DNA of 64,000 bases from Streptomyces sp. RKAG293 (GCF_023701745.1 NZ_JAJOZB010000002.1:1-64000); one strand, 5' to 3'; positions 32,863-41,873 are shown, counted from the stretch's first letter. The notes: generated by a model not told the origin, from the letters alone. Translations and numbers: made by a program.

Positions 32863-33008
32863 CCCGGTCGACCGCGAGGAGCTGATCATGCATTGGTGGG
32901 GAGGGCGCGCCGACCTGCCTGCGCCCATCGTCACCGACAGGCCAAATCTGCAGTTGGGCTGGGGAGAGCGAACCAACTCGCTGCAGAACGAACTGACAGG
33001 ATTCCAAA

Positions 33009-33491
33009 TTGACGACCGTTCAAGCGCTATGCCGTCGTCTGGGAGACGAGACCAGGCGCCTCAACGACGCCTACCACCTGCTTGCTACCCAAGGCGAGGA
33101 CCCTGTGGCGCGCAAGCGTGCAGCGGTGCATCTTGTGAGGGCCGCCGATTCGATCTTGGCGACTGCCGAGGCCCTAGCAGCAGATCCGGACCCAGCCGAG
33201 GCCGATGCGGAGCGTAGGCCTCGGTCTCGATCGTTCCGCGCTACGCCGGTTCCGCCCCCAATCGAAGTCGTGCTGGGGCGGCAACGGCCTCGTAGTCGCA
33301 CGGAACCGACAGGTCCCGAAGTCACGGTGCATGGAGTACGGAACGGAACCCGGACCGTCACCGTTGATGCTGTTCCGGTGGGGTACGCCCTCTGCCTGGA
33401 TGATGTCTTCGCTTTGATGCGGCGCGCGGGCGTGGGGCACGACGAGATTGAGTGGCTCGGCGGTGGTCCAGGTGTCTGGCCTCCGCTGTAG
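33009..33491 (+). CDS. Hypothetical protein, 160 aa (TTG start, possibly extended by frameshift)
   Basis: The frame from a TTG at 33009 (AGGA upstream) is helical at the start (VQALCRRLGDETRRLNDAYH) and beta-rich at the end (EVTVHGVRNGTRTVTVDAVP), with codon use like its neighbours. In another frame an ATG at 32888 behind GAGGAG gives a plausible 40-residue start (MHWWGGRADLPAPIVTDRP) that runs into this gene. So either two overlapping genes or one gene broken by a frameshift near 33005 is possible. No family recognised. Confidence 0.5.
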   Translation: MTTVQALCRRLGDETRRLNDAYHLLATQGEDPVARKRAAVHLVRAADSILATAEALAADPDPAEADAERRPRSRSFRATPVPPPIEVVLGRQRPRSRTEPTGPEVTVHGVRNGTRTVTVDAVPVGYALCLDDVFALMRRAGVGHDEIEWLGGGPGVWPPL

Positions 33492-33782
33492 AGCCGCTTC
33501 GTATAGCGGTCGGTCGGTCGCCGTTCCGGTGATGATCGCTGATGGACTGGCGGGCGACATATCGACCTTCGGGTCTGCCGTAAGGAATTGTGACGTTTCT
33601 GGGCCCGTCTTGTGCCTTGAACTGTCGATACCGACTGGGTTGTTGACGGCTTTCTGCGTAACGTGTGGGCACAGAGTGATTAGGAGCGGTTACCTGATGC
33701 AGTTGGTGGCCGCGACGGTGCTGCCCTCTCGCGTAGTTTGCGCAGGTTGGCTGGCGTCGGTTCTTACGGTCGGGGAGGCGTA

Positions 33783-34391
33783 GTGGCACAGCCAGCACGT
33801 GCGGGACGAGGGATGTTCTGCCATCGGAGCCGAATCCGTGCGGCAACCGGGGTTCTCGTTGCAGGCACCTTGATGGCTGTGTCTGCGTGCAGCTCGGGGA
33901 ATGGTTCAGACAAGAACTCCACGACTTCTCCGTCGACGTCGACGAGTACATCCACGAAGGCCGTGGATCCGACTGAGCGCGCAAAGACTGATGCGATTGG
34001 CGTCTATAACGCGTACTGGCAGCAGATGCAGCTCGCCTACACGAAGGCCAGCACCGATGGCACCGACATCAAGAAGTACGCGGTGAGCCCCGTGCTGAAC
34101 GGTGTTGAGGACGAGATGAAGAGCCTCCGGAACGCGCACAGGATCGTGATCGGCCAGGCCGCGGTCGGGAATCCCACCGTGACCAGTATTCAGCTCAACC
34201 AGAAGGTGCCCAGCGCCTCTATCACCAGCTGCCTCGATGTCAGCCGCTGGGACATGGTCGACCAGGCCACGAAGAAGAAGGTCGCGCTGCCGCCCGAGCG
34301 CCGCACCAAGTACGTCACCTTGGCAACGCTCGAGCGGTGGCCGGACGGGTGGAAGGTCATCAAGGACGACCCACAGGACCGGCCATGCTGA
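33783..34391 (+). CDS. Lipoprotein at head of the Tad operon, 202 aa
   Basis: A type II signal peptide (ATGVLVAGTLMAVSAC, lipobox AVSAC) leads into a serine/threonine-rich linker and a domain with AIGVYNAYWQQMQLAYTKAS and a twin-cysteine tail, recalling NTF2-like lipoproteins. GTG at 33783 is chosen because GGGGAGG sits 5 nt upstream; ATG 33813 lacks a site. The gene overlaps the next one by 7 bp. It may be an extracytoplasmic partner of the pilus. Region 33492-33782 upstream likely holds the promoter, but no clear box was found. Confidence 0.65.
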   Translation: MAQPARAGRGMFCHRSRIRAATGVLVAGTLMAVSACSSGNGSDKNSTTSPSTSTSTSTKAVDPTERAKTDAIGVYNAYWQQMQLAYTKASTDGTDIKKYAVSPVLNGVEDEMKSLRNAHRIVIGQAAVGNPTVTSIQLNQKVPSASITSCLDVSRWDMVDQATKKKVALPPERRTKYVTLATLERWPDGWKVIKDDPQDRPC

Positions 34392-35239
34392 GGCGCGGCG
34401 CTGCGATAGCCGTGATTGCTGTGGCTGCCACGGCGATGGCCGGGAGTGCCTCCGCATCAGGGCCGGGAACCGCCGGCGACTGCGGAAAGTACTTCTGCGT
34501 GGGTGTCCAGGTGCCCGGCCACCACCCGGGACCGAAGCCCGTGGGTTCCGGAGGATCGGGCAGCACTGGGCAGGAAGACGATGGCCTGGTGCACCCGGTG
34601 TGCACGTATAAGCCGACCAGTCCTCAGCCGCCGGCGGGCAGCGCGATGTGGGAGGGTCACGCGCCGGGCGATGGTCTGGTGTATGACGAGCGCTGCGTCA
34701 TCAGTCCGACGAACATCGTCAACAGGACTGTCTGGGCAGCTCAGCCGCCAACGGCCCCGGCGGTCGATCCGGCTGTTCTGGCCCAGCAGGCTGTGGACAA
34801 GATGCTGCTGCGCGGAGCGGACATCGGCATTACCCCTAAGCCGGGTGGTAGGGGCGTAGTGGGCATGCCGGTCTATCTCTGGACGACGAGATCCGCTGAA
34901 ACGTACGGGCCGAACACGGCGAGCGCGTCGGCTGGCGGTGTCACGGTCACCGCGACCGCGAAGGTCTCGAAGATCGTCTGGGCGATGGGTGACGGCCACA
35001 CCGTGGTCTGTACGACGGCTGGCACTCCCTACCAGGCGGCCTACGGCAAAGCGCCGTCGCCGGACTGCGGCTACCGCTACACCCAGCCGTCGTCCACACA
35101 ACCGGGCGGCACGTTCCCTGTGACAGCAACGTCTACCTGGACCATCGACTGGCAGGGAGCTGGCCAGACCGGTCAGCTCACCGAGGTCCGCAACAGCGCC
35201 GTGAACATCACCGTCGCTGAAGTCCAGGTCCTCAACTAA
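34385..35239 (+). CDS. Exported hypothetical protein of the Tad operon, 284 aa
   Basis: A signal peptide (MLRRGAAIAVIAVAATAMAG then SASA) is followed by a glycine/proline-rich section with four cysteines and a beta-rich C-terminus (GVTVTATAKVSKIVWAMGDG). Proteins of this type are often labelled ATP/GTP-binding in Streptomyces, but no nucleotide motif is visible. It lies just before the SAF-domain gene and overlaps the lipoprotein gene, as in other actinobacterial Tad loci; a surface role is inferred. Confidence 0.65.
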   Translation: MLRRGAAIAVIAVAATAMAGSASASGPGTAGDCGKYFCVGVQVPGHHPGPKPVGSGGSGSTGQEDDGLVHPVCTYKPTSPQPPAGSAMWEGHAPGDGLVYDERCVISPTNIVNRTVWAAQPPTAPAVDPAVLAQQAVDKMLLRGADIGITPKPGGRGVVGMPVYLWTTRSAETYGPNTASASAGGVTVTATAKVSKIVWAMGDGHTVVCTTAGTPYQAAYGKAPSPDCGYRYTQPSSTQPGGTFPVTATSTWTIDWQGAGQTGQLTEVRNSAVNITVAEVQVLN

Positions 35240-35272
35240 ACGCACTGCGCACCCCGAGAGGCCGAACACCGC

Positions 35273-35962
35273 ATGGAACCCCCCGTCACCGCGCCGTCGG
35301 TGCCGCGCCCGCAGAGCCCGGGCCGTCCCGAAATCCCCATCACTACCGCGGCTCCGGTCAAGCGGGAGCGCCGGTGGGCTGTCGTCGCTTTGTGCATCGT
35401 CCTGGCTGCCCTGGCCGGGCTCGGTGCCGCCGCGGCCGTCACCTCCGCGAGTAACCGCGTCAAGGTGCTGGCCATCGCCCGCGATGTCCCCGCCGGCCAG
35501 ACCCTTGCCGATGCCGATCTGGCCGTGGCAGAGGTATCCGCCGATGGTGCGCTGACCCCGGTACGGGCGACAGACCGCAACAGCGTCGTCGGCAAGCGGA
35601 CCGCCGTCGACCTCCGCAAGGGCGGCCTGCTGACCAGCTCCCAGCTCGGTGCCGGCACCGGCCTGGGTGACGACAAGCAGCAGGTCGGCGTGCAGGTCAA
35701 GCGCGGCCAGAGTCCCTCGGGAACGCTCGCAGCCGGAGACAAGGTCCTCGCCGTGACCACACCCGCCCAGGGTGACCAGTCCAACGGCAAGAACGACAGC
35801 CCGCCCTCAACCATCACCGCCGTGGTCGTGTCGGTCTCCCGCCCCGACGCGTCCGGCACAGTCGTCGTCAACCTGGCAGTAGCTACCAGCGATGGGCCGC
35901 TGCTGGCGACCCGTGCCGTGATGGGTCGCATCGCGCTGGTCCGTGAACCGCGGAGCAACTGA
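35273..35962 (+). CDS. SAF-domain protein, CpaB/RcpC-like
   Basis: An N-terminal membrane anchor (WAVVALCIVLAALAGLGAAA) is followed by a SAF domain (VLAIARDVPAGQTLADADLA, SVVGKRTAVDLRKGGLLTSS) that in CpaB and flagellar FlgA binds the pilus or wall. Length (229 aa) fits Gram-positive CpaB-like proteins. A TGATG junction with the next gene couples them. Confidence 0.75.
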   Translation: MEPPVTAPSVPRPQSPGRPEIPITTAAPVKRERRWAVVALCIVLAALAGLGAAAAVTSASNRVKVLAIARDVPAGQTLADADLAVAEVSADGALTPVRATDRNSVVGKRTAVDLRKGGLLTSSQLGAGTGLGDDKQQVGVQVKRGQSPSGTLAAGDKVLAVTTPAQGDQSNGKNDSPPSTITAVVVSVSRPDASGTVVVNLAVATSDGPLLATRAVMGRIALVREPRSN

Positions 35963-36834
35963 TGCCGGTTACCGCGCTGGTCTCCGCCAAGTCGGGCGGC
36001 GTCACCACGACCGCCCTCGCGCTGGCTCTGGCCTCCACGCGCCCCTCGCTGCTCGCCGAGTGTGATCCGGCGGGCGGCACAATTCGGGCTGGCTTCCTCC
36101 AAGGCCAGGTCGGCGCCGGCTTCGGGCTGTACCACCTGGCCGCCGCTGAGCGAACGGGCCCTGAGGCGATGGCCAACGCGTTTGCCTCGCACTTGTGGTC
36201 GATGGATGAGGCCGGTCACCGTCGGCTGCTGCCCGGTCTGACCGACCCGGCGCAGGCTGCTGCGCTGAGCCGGACCTGGCCTGCCCTGTCGGATGTCCTG
36301 CATGTCATGGCCGCTGAGGCCGGGTACCACGTCTTCATCGACGCCGGCCGGCTGGCGTTGGAGTCAGGGCATCTGCACCCCACCTTGACGCCGGCGCCCT
36401 TGCTGCACCGGGCCGACCTGGTGCTGCTGGTGGTCCGGGGCACTGATCAGTCCCTGACGCTGGCCCGCCATGTGATCGAACCGCTCCGCGCGGAACTCGA
36501 GGAGCACGGCACCGGAGCCGATGCGCTCGGGCTGCTACTGATCGAGGAAGCCGCCTACCGGGCCCATCAGGTCGCTGAAGCCCTCAAGACACCGGTGCTG
36601 GCCGCTCTGCCGTGGGACCCGGACACGGCCGGTTACCTCACCAACGGCGGTCGCCCGCCGCGCGGCCACGCCCGCAGTCCTTTCCTGCGGCACGCCCGCA
36701 CCGCCACCGAGCAACTGGAAGCCGCCGCGAGCCGGCGCCGCATCCATCAGCAGCTGCCGAACTGGCAGGGCAACCCGCAACTAGCCGGGGCCCTGCAGCG
36801 CTTGACCCAGACGAAGGGGCTTGGACGTGGCTGA
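35962..36834 (+). CDS. CpaE-like/ParA-type protein with degenerate P-loop
   Basis: The N-terminus SAKSGGVTTTALALALAS is the deviant Walker A of MinD/ParA proteins (KGGVGKTT), but the motif reads SGGVTTT, without the usual lysine before the TT, so ATP hydrolysis may be weak or lost. The rest (VFIDAGRLALES, LVLLVVRGTDQSLTLARHVI) keeps the ParA fold. In Tad systems CpaE directs pilus assembly to sites in the cell. Length 290 aa; it overlaps the CpaF gene by 8 bp. Confidence 0.75.
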   Translation: MPVTALVSAKSGGVTTTALALALASTRPSLLAECDPAGGTIRAGFLQGQVGAGFGLYHLAAAERTGPEAMANAFASHLWSMDEAGHRRLLPGLTDPAQAAALSRTWPALSDVLHVMAAEAGYHVFIDAGRLALESGHLHPTLTPAPLLHRADLVLLVVRGTDQSLTLARHVIEPLRAELEEHGTGADALGLLLIEEAAYRAHQVAEALKTPVLAALPWDPDTAGYLTNGGRPPRGHARSPFLRHARTATEQLEAAASRRRIHQQLPNWQGNPQLAGALQRLTQTKGLGRG

Positions 36835-38386
36835 CACCCACCAGCGGGCCAGCGTCAACGGTCACCCCGCACCCTTGGGCCGCGACGAGCTCGCCAACCT
36901 GCTCACCACTCACATCGGGCAAGGCCGCCCCTCCGGCCCGGCTCAACCCCACCCGCTCCCCGAGCAGCCCGCACCACCGGCAGCACCCGGGCCGGCCGTG
37001 GTGCCGCGTCTGGCTGATCTGCCGGGCGGGCTTCCGGTCGGCTGGGACGTCATCGAGGACCTGCAGATCAAGGTCTCCCAACAGCTCAGCACCCGCGACC
37101 CCGACCGGACCTTGACCGAGGACGACCGACGCGCCCTGGCCCGGTCCCTGGCCACTTCCACCGTCGCCGAGTGGGGGGCTCTGTACGCCCAGGGCAACGC
37201 GCCGCTGACCGCCGAGCAGGAAGCAATCATCGGGACCGCTGTCTTCGACGCGATGTACCGCGGCGGCCGGCTGCAGTCGCTCCTGGACCAGGAGGGTGTC
37301 GAGGACCTGATGGTCGATGGCACCCGGGCCTTCGTCGAATACTTCGACAAGCCGCGGCGCACCATCGAGCGCGTCGCCGACACACACGATGAGCTCATTG
37401 CGTGGGTCAACCGGATGGCGGGGCTGTCCGGGCACGGCGAGCGGGCGCTGACGCAGGCCTCCCCGATGGTGGGCTTCCGGATGCCCGACGGATCGCGCGT
37501 GACCGCGTCGATGCTGACCAGCCGCCCTTCGGTGGTGATCCGCAAGCACCGCATCCGTCAGCACGGCATGGCCGAACTCGTCCGCTGGGGCTCGATCAAC
37601 CCGCTACTGGAGCGGTTTCTCATCGCCTGCGTTCATGCCCGGATGAACATCCTGGTCGTGGGAGATATGGGCGCCGGCAAGACGTCCCTGCTGCGCGCGC
37701 TGGGCCGGGAGATCCCGGAGGCCGAGCGCCTGGTCACCTTGGAATCGGACCGCGAGCTGTACCTGGACGAGCCCGGCCTGAAGCCCGGCCCGGTGACCTT
37801 CGCCTTCGAGGCCCGGTCCTCCAATGGCGAACGCACAGGCGACAACCGGCTCGCCGGCGAGGTCACCTTGTCGGACATGTTCGCCACGGCGCTGCGCTAC
37901 AACGCCACCCGCGTCATCGTCGGTGAGGTCCGCAGCACGGAGATCGTGCCGATGCTGCAGTCGATGTCTGCCGGTGGCTCCGGGTCGATGTGCACCATGC
38001 ACGTGCGGCGCCCGCACGCCATCATCAGCCGCCTGGTGCAGCTGTGCACCGAGGCCGGCATGGTCAGCGAGGCCGCCCACCACCTCATCGCCTCGTCCAT
38101 CGACGTGGTCATCTACCTCACCTACCTCGATGAGACCGGCCAGGGCGGGCGCAAGCACCGGTTCGTCTCGCACATCTACGAGGTCCAGGACGTCGTCGGC
38201 GAAGGCGGCCGCCCCACCACCAGCGAGCTGTTCGCCCCGATCGGCACAGAACGCCGGGCCCTGTACCGGAACATGCCGTCATTCATCGACGACCTGGAAC
38301 GCACCGGTCAGTTCCACCGCACGTGGCTGACCGACAATCCCCACGGCGCGTGGGGACCCGCCCTGCAGACAGTGAGCCCCCGATGA
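36827..38386 (+). CDS. CpaF/TadA pilus-assembly ATPase
   Basis: A secretion ATPase of 519 residues. Walker A is GDMGAGKTSLLRALGRE (near residue 280), with MNILVVGDMGAGK before it, then the Asp box in TLESDRELYLDEP and a Walker B region in TRVIVGEVRSTEIVPMLQSM, the pattern of CpaF/TadA. It powers pilin assembly from the cytoplasm. GTG at 36827 with GAAGGGG upstream is preferred to TTG 36821. The 100-residue N-terminal extension is low complexity. Confidence 0.85.
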   Translation: MADTHQRASVNGHPAPLGRDELANLLTTHIGQGRPSGPAQPHPLPEQPAPPAAPGPAVVPRLADLPGGLPVGWDVIEDLQIKVSQQLSTRDPDRTLTEDDRRALARSLATSTVAEWGALYAQGNAPLTAEQEAIIGTAVFDAMYRGGRLQSLLDQEGVEDLMVDGTRAFVEYFDKPRRTIERVADTHDELIAWVNRMAGLSGHGERALTQASPMVGFRMPDGSRVTASMLTSRPSVVIRKHRIRQHGMAELVRWGSINPLLERFLIACVHARMNILVVGDMGAGKTSLLRALGREIPEAERLVTLESDRELYLDEPGLKPGPVTFAFEARSSNGERTGDNRLAGEVTLSDMFATALRYNATRVIVGEVRSTEIVPMLQSMSAGGSGSMCTMHVRRPHAIISRLVQLCTEAGMVSEAAHHLIASSIDVVIYLTYLDETGQGGRKHRFVSHIYEVQDVVGEGGRPTTSELFAPIGTERRALYRNMPSFIDDLERTGQFHRTWLTDNPHGAWGPALQTVSPR

Positions 38387-38502
38387 CCGCCCCCGACCTG
38401 GACGCGGTCTTCCAAGGCCTGCCCCTCAACAGCGACCTTGAGCGGGCGGGCCTCGGCCGCTGCTGGCGCCAGGGCTCCGCGCGCACCTGGAGGTCGTGGT
38501 GA
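38383..38502 (+). CDS. 39-residue linker protein in the Tad operon
   Basis: The ATG at 38383 overlaps the CpaF stop (ATGA) and the TGA at 38500 overlaps the GTG of TadB (GTGA). The peptide starts MTAPDLDAVFQGLPLNSDLE and has a basic tail (GRCWRQGSARTWRSW). Overlaps at both ends strongly suggest it is translated. It may simply couple CpaF to TadB translation or be a small subunit of the pilus machine. Confidence 0.6.
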   Translation: MTAPDLDAVFQGLPLNSDLERAGLGRCWRQGSARTWRSW

Positions 38503-39413
38503 CTACCTCGCAACTCGCTCTGGTCGCCGCCAGTTGCTCGGTCCTGGCGATCCTGGCCGTCATCCTGCTCGTCCGGGAACTACGCGGCCGAACCCCGGAT
38601 CCGACCAAACCGGCGTCCCGCACCACGGGCCGGATCCGACGCGCGAAGGCGGAACTGCCCGAGGCCTGGCGTGCCCGCTGGCGCCTGCTGGTCACCACGG
38701 CCGGCATCGTCACCGTGAGCGTGTGGGCCTGGACCGGGTGGCCCGTCCATGGCCTGCTCGCCGGCGCCGCCGTCCTCGGCCTGCCGTTCGTCCTCAACCC
38801 GGGCACGGGTGCGAAGCTGCGCATCGAGCGCCTCGAGGCGCTCGGGCAGTGGCTCAATCACCTGGCCGGTGTGCACACCGCGGGCATCAGCCTGACCCAG
38901 ACCATCCGCGCCTCGGCGAAGAACCCGCCCGCGCCCATCGCGCTGAACGTGCGGTTGCTGGCCGAGCGGCTGCGCAGCGGCGTCGACGCCCAGCGCGCCT
39001 TCGCGCAGTTCGCCGATGAGCTCGCCGACGGTGTCTCCGACCATGTGGTGCTGCTCTTCCAGTCCCACGCCGTCTACAAGGGCCCGGGCCTGTCGGATGC
39101 TTTGGAGGCGCTGGCCGTCACCATTCACCAGCAGGCCGCTGACGCCCGCGATGTGGAAGCGGACCGTGCGAAGGTCCGCAAGAGCTCCCGCATGGTCTCC
39201 GTCGTGATCTGCGTGGTCGTGATCGGCTGCATGCTCAACGGCGCCTGGTCCGCCTGGTACCAGTCGCCGGCCGGGCAGATCGTGCTGGCCTTCCTCGGCG
39301 GGATGTTCGCCTGGACGCTGTCGTGGCTGCGCCGCATCGCCCGGACCAAGCCCGACCCCCGGCTGCTGGATCCGCTGCTTGCTCACCTCACCACGCTCGG
39401 GGGGACGCGATGA
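38499..39413 (+). CDS. TadB-like pilus membrane protein
   Basis: A 304-residue T2SSF-type protein: an N-terminal membrane segment (LALVAASCSVLAILAVILLV), two more around 68-98 (including WPVHGLLAGAAVLGLPFVLN), a cytoplasmic helical domain (LNHLAGVHTAGISLTQTIRA) and two C-terminal segments (VSVVICVVVIGCMLNGAWSA, IVLAFLGGMFAWTLSWLRRI). TadB forms the inner-membrane platform with TadC. The second of two tandem GTG codons (38499) fits the GGAGG site and the upstream stop. Confidence 0.8.
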   Translation: MTTSQLALVAASCSVLAILAVILLVRELRGRTPDPTKPASRTTGRIRRAKAELPEAWRARWRLLVTTAGIVTVSVWAWTGWPVHGLLAGAAVLGLPFVLNPGTGAKLRIERLEALGQWLNHLAGVHTAGISLTQTIRASAKNPPAPIALNVRLLAERLRSGVDAQRAFAQFADELADGVSDHVVLLFQSHAVYKGPGLSDALEALAVTIHQQAADARDVEADRAKVRKSSRMVSVVICVVVIGCMLNGAWSAWYQSPAGQIVLAFLGGMFAWTLSWLRRIARTKPDPRLLDPLLAHLTTLGGTR

Positions 39414-40303
39414 TCCCGGTTCACGCGGTACTGCCCGCGGCCGCGGCCGGCGCCCTCATCGGGCTGGCGGTGCGGGCCGCGATGCCCGCCCGCCCCGATC
39501 TGGCCAGCGCCCTGGACCGGCTGGACGCCAGCAAGGTCACGGTCGGACCGTCCTCCGCGGACACCGCCCGCACCGGCTCGCTGCCCGAACGCATTGGGGA
39601 GCGCCTGCTGCGGGAGTTCGGCGGCCGCCTCACGCTGCCGATGAAGGACCTGAATCTGCTGCGCAAGTCACCGGCCGAGCACCTGGGCAAGCGATTCCTG
39701 TTCGCCCTCTACGGGCTGCTGCTGCCGCAGCTGCTGCAGGCCCTGCTCGCGGCGACCGGCAGTCCCTTCCACTTCATCGCCTACGGGTTCGTGTCCCTCG
39801 GCTTCGGCGCGCTGTTCTGGGTGTGGCCCGGCAAGGAAGTCGCCCGGGACGCCGCGGCTGCGCGGCTGATCGTGCGGCACGCCGCCGCCTCCTACCTGGA
39901 GCGGGTCGCGCTGGCCCGCATCGCGAACTCGGGCGCGGCCCAGGCGCTGACGCAGACCGCGGAGGTCGGCGACGGCTGGATTTTCGTGCGGATGCGGCAG
40001 GTGTTCCACCAGGCCGATCTGTCCGGCGTCACCGTGTGGGACGCGCTCAAGCAGCTGGGCGAGGAACTCGATATCCCGGAACTGACCCGGCCCGCTGACA
40101 CCCTGGCGCTGGCCGGCGACGGTGCCGCTGTCTACGCCACCTTGCAAGCCCAGGCACGGCAGCTGCGCATCGCGCTGTTGTCCGATGCCAAGGCCGAAGC
40201 CAACGCGGCCAGCGCGGTGATGATCCTGCCCGTCACCGCCGGCGTGATCCTCATGCTCACCTTCGTGATGATCCCGATCACGATCACCATCCTCGGCAGC
40301 TGA
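39410..40303 (+). CDS. TadC-like pilus membrane protein
   Basis: A second T2SSF protein of 297 residues with a hydrophobic start (AVLPAAAAGALIGLAVRAAM), paired membrane segments at about 87-135 and at the C-terminus (AVMILPVTAGVILMLTFVMI), and a cytoplasmic helical domain (GVTVWDALKQLGEELDIPEL) between. It overlaps TadB by 4 bp and is the expected partner in the platform. Confidence 0.8.
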   Translation: MIPVHAVLPAAAAGALIGLAVRAAMPARPDLASALDRLDASKVTVGPSSADTARTGSLPERIGERLLREFGGRLTLPMKDLNLLRKSPAEHLGKRFLFALYGLLLPQLLQALLAATGSPFHFIAYGFVSLGFGALFWVWPGKEVARDAAAARLIVRHAAASYLERVALARIANSGAAQALTQTAEVGDGWIFVRMRQVFHQADLSGVTVWDALKQLGEELDIPELTRPADTLALAGDGAAVYATLQAQARQLRIALLSDAKAEANAASAVMILPVTAGVILMLTFVMIPITITILGS

Positions 40304-40325
40304 ACCCTAAGGAGACGAACAGCTC

Positions 40326-40514
40326 ATGGACATCCAGATCCTCACCGTGTGGATCCGCAGCCACTACGCGACGCTCAAGGCGGGCCGCGATGCCGGCCAG
40401 ACCAGCACCGAGCTGGCGCTCATCGCCGGTGCGCTCCTGGTCGGCGCAGGCCTGCTGGTCGTGGCCATCCGCGGCAAGCTCCTGGAGAAGATCGGCATCA
40501 TCAACGGCGGATGA
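40326..40514 (+). CDS. Flp-type pilin precursor
   Basis: A 62-residue protein with a class III leader: G24 then QTSTE (Glu at +5), followed by a hydrophobic helix (LALIAGALLVGAGLLVVAIR) and a short tail. This is the cleavage-site pattern of Flp/Tad pilins. AAGGAG sits in front of the ATG. Its prepilin peptidase is not in the window. Confidence 0.8.
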   Translation: MDIQILTVWIRSHYATLKAGRDAGQTSTELALIAGALLVGAGLLVVAIRGKLLEKIGIINGG

Positions 40515-40517
40515 GCG

Positions 40518-40967
40518 ATGAGCACGGACCAGCACACGGAGAGGGAGAACAAGGTGAAAGCCCAGCGAAGCCGCTGGCGGGCCATGGCCGCGCGCCTGCG
40601 CGGCAGTCGGGGATTCGCCAGCGTCGAGTTCGCGGTCCTGGCCGTCGTGGTCCTGGCGCTGATCTTCACCGCCCTCCAGGTCGGCCTGTACTACCACGCA
40701 CGCAAAGTCGCCCAGTCCGCCGCACGGCAGGGCGTCGAATCCGGCCGTGCTTTCGGTGCCACCCCAGACGACGGAGTGCGCCAGGCCGACGACTTCCTCG
40801 CCAAATTCGGCAACAGCGTGCGCGACGCCCAGGTCTCCTCCGCCGGCAGCACGCCGGAGCAGATCCGCATCACCGTGACCGGACACGTCGCGACCCTGGT
40901 GCCCGGGCTGGAACTGGACGTCACCCAGTTCGCCGACGGCCCGATCGAACGCTGGACCGCCCCATGA
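40518..40967 (+). CDS. TadE-like pseudopilin
   Basis: A 149-residue protein with a basic cytoplasmic start, the TadE motif RGFASVEFAVLAVVVLALIF (Glu within the leader), and an extracytoplasmic helical domain (QVGLYYHARKVAQSAARQG). A minor pilus component in Tad systems. Three bases separate it from the pilin gene. Confidence 0.75.
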   Translation: MSTDQHTERENKVKAQRSRWRAMAARLRGSRGFASVEFAVLAVVVLALIFTALQVGLYYHARKVAQSAARQGVESGRAFGATPDDGVRQADDFLAKFGNSVRDAQVSSAGSTPEQIRITVTGHVATLVPGLELDVTQFADGPIERWTAP

Positions 40968-41416
40968 CCCGCCCGCACCGCCTCCGAATCCGCAGCGAAC
41001 ACCGCGAACGGGGCAGCTACGCGCTGGAGACCGCGGTCCTGGCGCCCGTCGTCATCGGCCTTCTGGGGTTGATGGTCGCCTTCGGCCGGGTCGTCGACGC
41101 CGAGGGCGCCGTGGACTCCGCGGCCCACGCCGCCGCACGCGCCGCATCCTTGGAACGCGACGGCGAGCACGCGCAGTCCCAAGCCCAGACCGCGGCCGAC
41201 CGAAGCTTGGAGGGCGACGGCATCACCTGCCAGACCTCCAGCGTGCTGGTGGACACCGGCGGCTTCTCCCTGGACGTCGGCACGGAAGCCACCGTCACGG
41301 TGACGATCTCCTGCACCGCCAACCTGGCCGACATCGGGCTGCCTGGCCTGCCGGGTTCCAAAACCCTCACCTCCAGCTGGACGAGTCCCATCGACACGTA
41401 TAGGGGCCGGCAATGA
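40964..41416 (+). CDS. Second TadE-like pseudopilin, 150 aa
   Basis: Leader and helix GSYALETAVLAPVVIGLLGL followed by FGRVVDAEGAVDSAAHAAAR, the same pattern as the preceding gene, and a beta-rich C-terminus with two cysteines (GDGITCQTSS, VTVTISCTANLA). ATG overlaps the upstream stop (ATGA). Confidence 0.75.
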   Translation: MTRPHRLRIRSEHRERGSYALETAVLAPVVIGLLGLMVAFGRVVDAEGAVDSAAHAAARAASLERDGEHAQSQAQTAADRSLEGDGITCQTSSVLVDTGGFSLDVGTEATVTVTISCTANLADIGLPGLPGSKTLTSSWTSPIDTYRGRQ

Positions 41417-41865
41417 TCCGTGCGCTGCGCCGATGCGCCCACCAGTGCCGGCCTTCAGGAGACCGGGACCGGGGTTCGATGTCCTTGTTCTTCGCCGTGG
41501 CAGCACTGGCGATCTTCATGGTCATGGGGCTGCTCGTGGACGGAGGCGGCGCTCTGAACGCCGCCAACCGTGCCACCTCCCTCGCCCAGGAAGCCGCCCG
41601 CACCGCCGGCGAGCAACTCGACCCGGCCCAGGCCATCGAGGGCACCGCCATCACCATCGACCCGGACGCCGCCCGCACCGCCGCGCAGGACTACCTCGCC
41701 GCAGCAGGCGTACAAGGCGACGTGGAGATCACCGACGGCGGGCAAACCCTCCTCGTCAACGTCCACAGCACGTACCAAACGCTGTTCGCCTCCATGGTCG
41801 GCAAGTCCACGATCCATGTGACGGGTAGCGCGAAAGCCCATCTGCAGACCCAAGCTGGAGGCTGA
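41413..41865 (+). CDS. TadG-like protein, 150 aa
   Basis: A leader/helix (GSMSLFFAVAALAIFMVMGL) and a TadG-like Asn/Ala-rich segment (LNAANRATSLAQEAARTAGE), then a small extracytoplasmic domain. It lacks the long von Willebrand-type domain of Gram-negative TadG, as is usual in actinobacteria. ATGA overlap with the upstream gene. Confidence 0.7.
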   Translation: MIRALRRCAHQCRPSGDRDRGSMSLFFAVAALAIFMVMGLLVDGGGALNAANRATSLAQEAARTAGEQLDPAQAIEGTAITIDPDAARTAAQDYLAAAGVQGDVEITDGGQTLLVNVHSTYQTLFASMVGKSTIHVTGSAKAHLQTQAGG

Positions 41866-41873
41866 GCCGCACC

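Noticed and set aside
33589..33620. TGTGACG followed by GTCTTGT upstream of the Tad operon as an eighth promoter copy
   Set aside because: The spacing (11 instead of 16 bp) and the missing TATAGTTG argue against it; a chance match.
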